DNA of 22,415 nt from a virus. Numbering within the stretch: the first letter of the stretch is position 1; the number at the start of each line of letters is the position of its first letter. Location of the stretch: positions 1 to 22,415 of IMG/VR virus record IMGVR_UViG_3300023284_002575. The stretch is one strand, 5' to 3'. The translations under genes and the position numbers were made by a program. A model generated the notes under the pieces. That model worked only from the letters and a program-made list of their open reading frames with translations. It had not been told where the DNA came from and did not search any database. Of this stretch, positions 18,869 to 22,415 are shown one piece after another.

Positions 18869-19186
18869 TTATCCTAGTAAACTTAAAATTCTTTGTTTAG
18901 TTGGTATAAATATTTCTATTTCAGTAACAAAATCATAAATGGGATCGATAATCGTATCAGGATTTCTTACCATAAAAACCCACCACAAATCAGGAGTTCC
19001 ATATAATTCGTTGCTAAAAATATCGGGACGCTCATTAAATTGTGGAGACAATACAATAAGTTCATCTGTATCATCTTCCGGAACGGGTATAAAAGTTAAG
19101 ACATCTAAATATTCTACTAAGAAATTTCTCTGTGGTGTTGTAAAATATGGTGAATTCTTTTTGTATATGACAACCATTATACCCAT
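18869..19186 (-). CDS. 53: Baseplate wedge protein gp53
   Basis: Inner wedge component that binds gp6 and gp25 in T4. The core RPDIFSNELYGTPDLWWVFM followed by RNPDTIIDPIYDF and IFIPTKQRI is the recognisable gp53 signature (short ordered domain with LYG-xP-xLWW). At 105 aa it is about half of T4 gp53 (196 aa). Two starts are possible. The ATG at 19186 overlaps the upstream gene by 10 bases but has its GAGGGGG directly abutting the ATG. The ATG three codons later (19177) overlaps the upstream stop as TAATG and places that purine run about 9 bases away, which is the better ribosome spacing. The longer form is given here. Confidence 0.85.
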   Translation of the reverse strand: MGIMVVIYKKNSPYFTTPQRNFLVEYLDVLTFIPVPEDDTDELIVLSPQFNERPDIFSNELYGTPDLWWVFMVRNPDTIIDPIYDFVTEIEIFIPTKQRILSLLG

Positions 19187-19980
19187 CCCCCTCTCTTAAC
19201 TAATTTCCCTGTTCTAAAATCATTTAGATTAAAACTTCTTCTAAGACGATCGGGAGTATTTTGAACCGTCATCGTAAGTGATACAGTAAATTTTGTTGGA
19301 ACCCAGGCGCTAATATCACTGGATTGTTCAGTAGTATTAAATCTATCTGCTGAAAATATATCGAATCCAAAATCTATATCGCGTCTTTCGGTTCCTGCAC
19401 TTCGGCTAAAATCTACCTCGACATAATCAATATCTTGTGGAAATTCTACATTATAAGTAGTAACAATAACAGGAACATTATGATATATTGCAGTTCCATA
19501 TGCATTAAAAAGTAAAATGGGCGGTGGGGTTCCGCGAAGATCAACTGCGCGACGTCCGGACTGTCCGGTTCCTATATTTGTTCCAAAAAACATTTTTGTT
19601 ACAGTTCGAAGAAAATGAATTGCTGCGAGACAATATCTTGCTTCGTCTTGATTTTGTGCTGTAAATGGTCCGATAACAGTAATTTCTTTTGCAGCAACAG
19701 ATTTAAAAGCAGCAAATGGTTGATTAGTATGTATCGGATCGTAATAATCATATTGTACTGTAGCGGAATCGTTTATGTTTGGAGTGTATGGAAATAATAA
19801 TCCACCTGTTTCGTATAATGGACTTAGAATATTATTATTAACAGCAGGACCATAGATATCTGCTACAGCGTCGGGCTTTGCAGACAGCCTTGCGCGGCGA
19901 TCGCCAAAACCTCCTAAGTTACTACCTTGTCCTTTAATTGGTTCAGATTTTGATGGGTCTGATGTTTTTACTATTGTCAT
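19177..19980 (-). CDS. 48: Baseplate tail-tube cap/initiator protein, gp48-like
   Basis: Probable tail-tube initiator on top of the baseplate hub. After a basic, Gly-rich N-terminus (about 1-45) come LLFPYTPNINDSATVQYDYY, then DPIHTNQPFAAF, EITVIGPFTAQNQDEARYCL, AIHFLRTVTKMFFG, TPPPILLFNAYGTAIYHNVP and a closing DIDYVEVDF. I know this set from marine T4-like proteins annotated as the gp48-type tube cap, and it matches the tube-fold family. T4 gp48 is 364 aa, so this is shorter; gp54 is the alternative name. Its ATG follows directly on the stop of the nucleotidyltransferase gene with no gap, with a strong AGGAGT at 19988-19993, 7 bases from the start, so the two are translationally coupled or at least co-transcribed. 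Confidence 0.75.
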   Translation of the reverse strand: MTIVKTSDPSKSEPIKGQGSNLGGFGDRRARLSAKPDAVADIYGPAVNNNILSPLYETGGLLFPYTPNINDSATVQYDYYDPIHTNQPFAAFKSVAAKEITVIGPFTAQNQDEARYCLAAIHFLRTVTKMFFGTNIGTGQSGRRAVDLRGTPPPILLFNAYGTAIYHNVPVIVTTYNVEFPQDIDYVEVDFSRSAGTERRDIDFGFDIFSADRFNTTEQSSDISAWVPTKFTVSLTMTVQNTPDRLRRSFNLNDFRTGKLVKRGGWV

Positions 19981-20586
19981 TTATTCTACTCCTAATCCTC
20001 TTCTAACTTCTGTGTACAATTGTTTTTTTAAATTTTTGTTTTCACCTGGCGCAATAAGATTTACAAAATCAACTTCTTGTCCAGTTTTTGCAAGTTCTCT
20101 TGCTTTTGTTCCGCTTGCTCCCTCTGCGCCTTCGGCATCTGGATCTCTTTGGCCAGCATCAACTACTTTAAATGTTTCAAAATTAATTGCAACTCCGGGC
20201 TCTACTTTATTCATTGATGAGATATACGGCATAATTACATCACGAAATTCACTAACTCTATCAGAGCCTGCTACCATGTGTGCTTCAGTATATCCCTTAT
20301 CAACCAACCATTTTAATACAACAAATAATTGTCCTGTCGTTTCTACAAATTTAACTTCGGGAAAAAATGATTTCAAAAATTTTAGCTTAGTACTAAAGGT
20401 TAAAGGATTTTTTTCTCTATCATGTGTTCTTGTTGGAAACACAAAAAAATCTGCGTTAAGACTTCTAGCTAACATTTTTCCAGTATCGATTAATTTCTCG
20501 TGCCCAATTGTTGGCGGGTTCATACGTCCATATACAAAAACCACTGTCTTCCCAGCATTCTGTTCAACAACTTCATATAAACGCAT
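19981..20586 (-). CDS. Nucleotidyltransferase, cytidylyltransferase-like fold
   Basis: Member of the HxGH nucleotidyltransferase superfamily (NMN adenylyltransferase, phosphopantetheine adenylyltransferase and glycerol-3-phosphate cytidylyltransferase types), which transfers NMP from an NTP to a small acceptor. The first beta-strand and motif read VFVYGRMNPPTIGHEKLI (about residues 16-33), with TIGH as the HxGH variant. A second conserved element, SGTKAR (near 157-163), corresponds to the ISSTxxR motif that binds triphosphate. HMVAGSDRVSEF (near 103-114) fits the central GsD segment of the fold. All expected catalytic elements are therefore present and the enzyme is probably active; the acceptor cannot be told. 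The ATG has GGAAG upstream and heads the minus-strand tail operon, so it is probably expressed late with the baseplate genes. Confidence 0.88.
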   Translation of the reverse strand: MRLYEVVEQNAGKTVVFVYGRMNPPTIGHEKLIDTGKMLARSLNADFFVFPTRTHDREKNPLTFSTKLKFLKSFFPEVKFVETTGQLFVVLKWLVDKGYTEAHMVAGSDRVSEFRDVIMPYISSMNKVEPGVAINFETFKVVDAGQRDPDAEGAEGASGTKARELAKTGQEVDFVNLIAPGENKNLKKQLYTEVRRGLGVE

Positions 20587-20623
20587 TTTACTTCCAATAA
20601 CTGTGTAGTTTATCCATTAATTG

Positions 20624-20631
20624 TATTTATT
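20624..20631 (-). promoter_or_regulatory. Possible late promoter (AATAAATA) for the tail operon
   Basis: The minus strand reads AATAAATA, one base from the T4 late consensus TATAAATA, about 38 bases upstream of the nucleotidyltransferase ATG and in the right direction. The base-poor AT surroundings make chance matches likely, so this is a candidate only. Confidence 0.45.
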
Positions 20632-20697
20632 TTTTTGATTATATACCGTTTTTATTAAAGAAATCAAGTAATAACCTATTTTTCTTTATCTTTTTAT

Positions 20698-20727
20698 TCG
20701 ACCTTTACTTGAAGTGTATGTTAACAT
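20698..20727 (+). promoter_or_regulatory. Candidate early/middle promoter of gp55
   Basis: TCGAC at 20698-20702, then TTTACT at 20704-20709 and TAACAT at 20722-20727. The same TCGAC plus TTTACT pair appears before gp47. Neither half is a good sigma-70 consensus; the call rests on recurrence and on position before the only plus-strand genes. Confidence 0.35.
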
Positions 20728-20732
20728 TAGTA

Positions 20733-20753
20733 AAAATTTGCATTGCAAATTTT
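20733..20753 (+). repeat. Perfect 9-bp inverted repeat in the gp55 leader
   Basis: Left arm AAAATTTGC (20733-20741) and right arm GCAAATTTT (20745-20753) are exact complements around a 3-base loop ATT. The repeat ends 29 bases before the gp55 ATG. It could be an operator or an mRNA hairpin; it lacks the U-run of a terminator. Confidence 0.6.
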
Positions 20754-20782
20754 AAACTAAAAACTAAAGGAAATCAATAAAA

Positions 20783-21691
20783 ATGGCAAGAGCAAATACA
20801 AACTATCTGAATAACAAAGATTTGCTTATAGAAATTCATAAATCAAAAAATACATATTGCGAATATGAAGATCCAAAATTTTCATATTTTGATGCGATTA
20901 TTTATGATTTGGATGTTCTAGTGGATGATGATGTATGTACTAATTATTTTGGTAATTGGGACATTACATATAAAGATACTACTTCTATTAAAAAAGAAAT
21001 TGAATCTAAAGTATTAGTTGAAGCTACGACTGTAGATGAATGGATATATAATTTAAGACTTAAAAAACTAGACAAAATAAAAAAGGAAGATCCTACTTCC
21101 GAGCTTGAAATCGGAGATATATTAATTGGTGATTTGGTTTTTAGATATATGACGTTTGATCATATACCAGAAAATCCCGACTGGCCTGAAGAGAAAATAA
21201 AAAAGAAACCAGCTGATGGATTCGTAAAGGTTAATTTCCCGCCCTTTCAGCATATTATCTTGGAAAATGGGACGCCCAGATGCGTTGGCCTAAGTCACTA
21301 TAGAGATGGAGAATTTAATTTGGAGTATGGTCGAATTACTAATAAACTAGGAAAAATGTATATGTTATTAGTAGAAAAAATTAGCAAGAAAGGAAATTGG
21401 AGGAATTATACATACATTGATGAGATGAGAAGCTCATCACTTGTTCAATTAAGTCAAGTAGGTCTTCAATTTGACGAAGGAAGAGCCCAAATTCCGAATC
21501 CTTTCGCTTTTTATACCACTGTGGTAAGCAATGCGTTCAAGCAAGTTCTAAATACCGAGAAGAAAAATCGAAAAATTAGAGACGAATTAATTGAAATGGA
21601 AGGAGAGACTCCCAGTTTTTCAAGGCAAATGGAAGAAGAATATAAAACCTCTAAAGATTTTTATGCTACTAGACGAAAAAGGAATACTTAA
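20783..21691 (+). CDS. 55: Late-transcription sigma factor gp55, with large insertion
   Basis: Phage-encoded sigma-family protein that replaces the host sigma on RNA polymerase and recognises TATAAATA late promoters, acting with the sliding clamp. The N-terminal NYLNNKDLLIEI (about 7-18) and the C-terminal part from about 183 (RITNKLGKMYMLLVEKISKK, NYTYIDEMRSSSLVQ, then QIPNPFAFYTTVVSNAFKQV and LNTEKKNRKIRDELIEMEG) match gp55: the NPFAYFT-type helix and the EKK tail are diagnostic. T4 gp55 is 185 aa; this one is 302. Roughly residues 25-180 are extra, acidic and aromatic (DAIIYDLDVLVDDD, DWPEEKIKKKPADGFVKVNF) with no motif I recognise. The ATG has AAAGGAAA upstream. It is divergent from the tail operon that it presumably activates, and 70 bases before gp47, as gene 55 lies near 47 in T4. 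Confidence 0.9.
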   Translation: MARANTNYLNNKDLLIEIHKSKNTYCEYEDPKFSYFDAIIYDLDVLVDDDVCTNYFGNWDITYKDTTSIKKEIESKVLVEATTVDEWIYNLRLKKLDKIKKEDPTSELEIGDILIGDLVFRYMTFDHIPENPDWPEEKIKKKPADGFVKVNFPPFQHIILENGTPRCVGLSHYRDGEFNLEYGRITNKLGKMYMLLVEKISKKGNWRNYTYIDEMRSSSLVQLSQVGLQFDEGRAQIPNPFAFYTTVVSNAFKQVLNTEKKNRKIRDELIEMEGETPSFSRQMEEEYKTSKDFYATRRKRNT

Positions 21692-21699
21692 AATAAAAC

Positions 21700-21733
21700 T
21701 CGACTTTTTTACTGTAATTAAATAAACTATACT
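21700..21733 (+). promoter_or_regulatory. Candidate promoter of gp47
   Basis: In the 70-base gap after gp55, TCGAC (21700-21704) and TTTACT (21708-21713) are followed by a good -10 hexamer TATACT (21728-21733). ACTGTAA also occurs twice, at 21711 and 21731. The first two elements match those before gp55. Spacing to TATACT is short (14 bases) from TTTACT, so a non-canonical factor may be involved. Confidence 0.4.
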
Positions 21734-21761
21734 GTAAAAGCAAACAAAAAGAAAGAACTTA

Positions 21762-22415
21762 ATGGCTGATCAACAGTTATTTAAAAAACTAGTAGCATTT
21801 TCAGATATTCATTTTGGCTATAAAGGTGATTCTAAACAACATAATCAAGATTGTGAAGATTTTGTTAGTTGGTTTATAGAGGAAGCTAAGAATTTTGGAG
21901 CTGAAACCTGTATCTTCCTTGGAGATTGGCACCATAATCGAGCAAGAACCAACGTAAGCACGATGAATTATAGCCTTCGAAACATCGAAAGGCTTGGTAA
22001 AACATTTGAAAAATTCTTTTTCATCACAGGAAATCATGATTTATATTACCGAGATAAGAGAGAACTGAACTCAATGGAGTTTAGTCGCAATGTTAGTAAC
22101 GTAAGTATTGTCTCGAAGCCTTTAAATCAGGATGGTGTCGCTATTATACCTTGGCTTGTTGGCGATGAATGGAAAAAAATTGGAAGAATTAAATGTAAGT
22201 ATATGTTTGGACACTTCGAACTTCCTAGATTTAAAATGAATGCTATGATGAATATGCCCGAAACAGGACAATTACAGGCGGAAGATTTCGTACATCCTGA
22301 ATATATCTTTAGTGGTCACTTCCATAAACGCCAAATACAAGAAAAAATGATCTACATAGGCAATCCTTTTCCTCATAACTATTCGGATTCGTGGGATGAT
22401 GATCGTGGAATGATG
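21762..22415 (+). CDS. 47: Recombination endonuclease subunit gp47 (SbcD/Mre11-like), 3' end outside window
   Basis: Metallophosphatase nuclease subunit of the gp46/gp47 (Rad50/Mre11-type) complex, which resects DNA ends for recombination-dependent replication and host DNA breakdown. The 218 codons present contain the family's metal-binding motifs in order: FSDIHFG (about 13-19), FLGDWHHNR, FITGNHD, FGHFELP and FSGHFHKRQ, followed by IGNPFPHNY. All the Asp/His/Asn ligands expected for the two-metal site are visible, so it should be active. T4 gp47 is 339 aa, so about one third is missing here. The ATG at 21762 has a weak AAAGAAAG site. gp46 would be expected next, beyond the right edge. Confidence 0.95.
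   Translation, partial: MADQQLFKKLVAFSDIHFGYKGDSKQHNQDCEDFVSWFIEEAKNFGAETCIFLGDWHHNRARTNVSTMNYSLRNIERLGKTFEKFFFITGNHDLYYRDKRELNSMEFSRNVSNVSIVSKPLNQDGVAIIPWLVGDEWKKIGRIKCKYMFGHFELPRFKMNAMMNMPETGQLQAEDFVHPEYIFSGHFHKRQIQEKMIYIGNPFPHNYSDSWDDDRGMM

Larger units (their letters stand above)
20587..20782. other. Divergent intergenic region between tail operon and gp55
   Basis: A 196-base, very AT-rich spacer separates the minus-strand tail operon from plus-strand gp55. It contains a late-promoter-like AATAAATA facing left, a TCGAC/TTTACT element facing right, and a perfect 9-bp inverted repeat before gp55. The gp55 ribosome site AAAGGAAA lies just upstream of its ATG. I see no small gene or clear intrinsic terminator. 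Confidence 0.8.

Noticed and set aside
18905-18912. TATAAATA on the plus strand
   Set aside because: Within gp53 and facing against all nearby genes; the same holds for one at 14959-14966 inside gp5. Chance in AT-rich DNA.
20012-20608. Plus-strand open frame of 198 codons
   Set aside because: Antisense to the nucleotidyltransferase, whose catalytic motifs are intact on the minus strand.

Overview
This window looks like part of a lytic T4-like myovirus genome, AT-rich and densely coding, of the kind common in marine samples (relatives infect cyanobacteria and SAR11-type bacteria). The evidence is its gene content: a contiguous set of baseplate genes (gp6, gp25, gp5, gp53 and a gp48-like protein, plus two large structural proteins) beside the late sigma factor gp55 and the recombination nuclease gp47. 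There is no integrase, tRNA, CRISPR or bacterial housekeeping gene. The host cannot be fixed from the sequence.

Layout. From about 20.6 kb leftwards everything is on the minus strand. In transcription order the genes are a nucleotidyltransferase (201 aa), a gp48-like tail-tube cap protein (267 aa), gp53 (105 aa), a 964-aa probable baseplate hub protein, gp5 with lysozyme (719 aa), gp25 (143 aa), a greatly enlarged gp6 (1237 aa), and a giant structural protein of at least 3193 aa whose C-terminus lies beyond position 1. Gaps between these genes are 0 to 12 bases, or overlaps, except for 66 bases between gp5 and gp25. That gap carries an exact T4-type late promoter, TATAAATA. Because the giant gene has no stop inside the window, it is easily missed: the 9.6 kb at the left end is one open minus-strand frame, not non-coding DNA. 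On the plus strand, after a 196-base divergent intergenic region, come gp55 and the start of gp47, cut at the right edge.

How the genes work together. gp55 directs host RNA polymerase to TATAAATA-type late promoters, and the window holds one exact and one near match upstream of the tail genes. gp47, with gp46, processes DNA ends for recombination-dependent replication. The minus-strand genes build the baseplate: the gp5 spike with lysozyme and its probable hub partner at the centre, the gp6/gp25/gp53 wedges around it, a tube-initiating cap on top, and the giant protein probably as a peripheral wedge or fibre-like component.

Most notable: (1) a repeat module resembling the flagellin/hook IN motif is present in about five copies in the giant protein and once in the neighbouring gp6; (2) gp5 has its lysozyme domain after the beta-helix spike instead of before it; (3) gp55 carries about 150 extra residues between its N-terminal motif and its sigma core; (4) a cytidylyltransferase-fold enzyme leads the tail operon.
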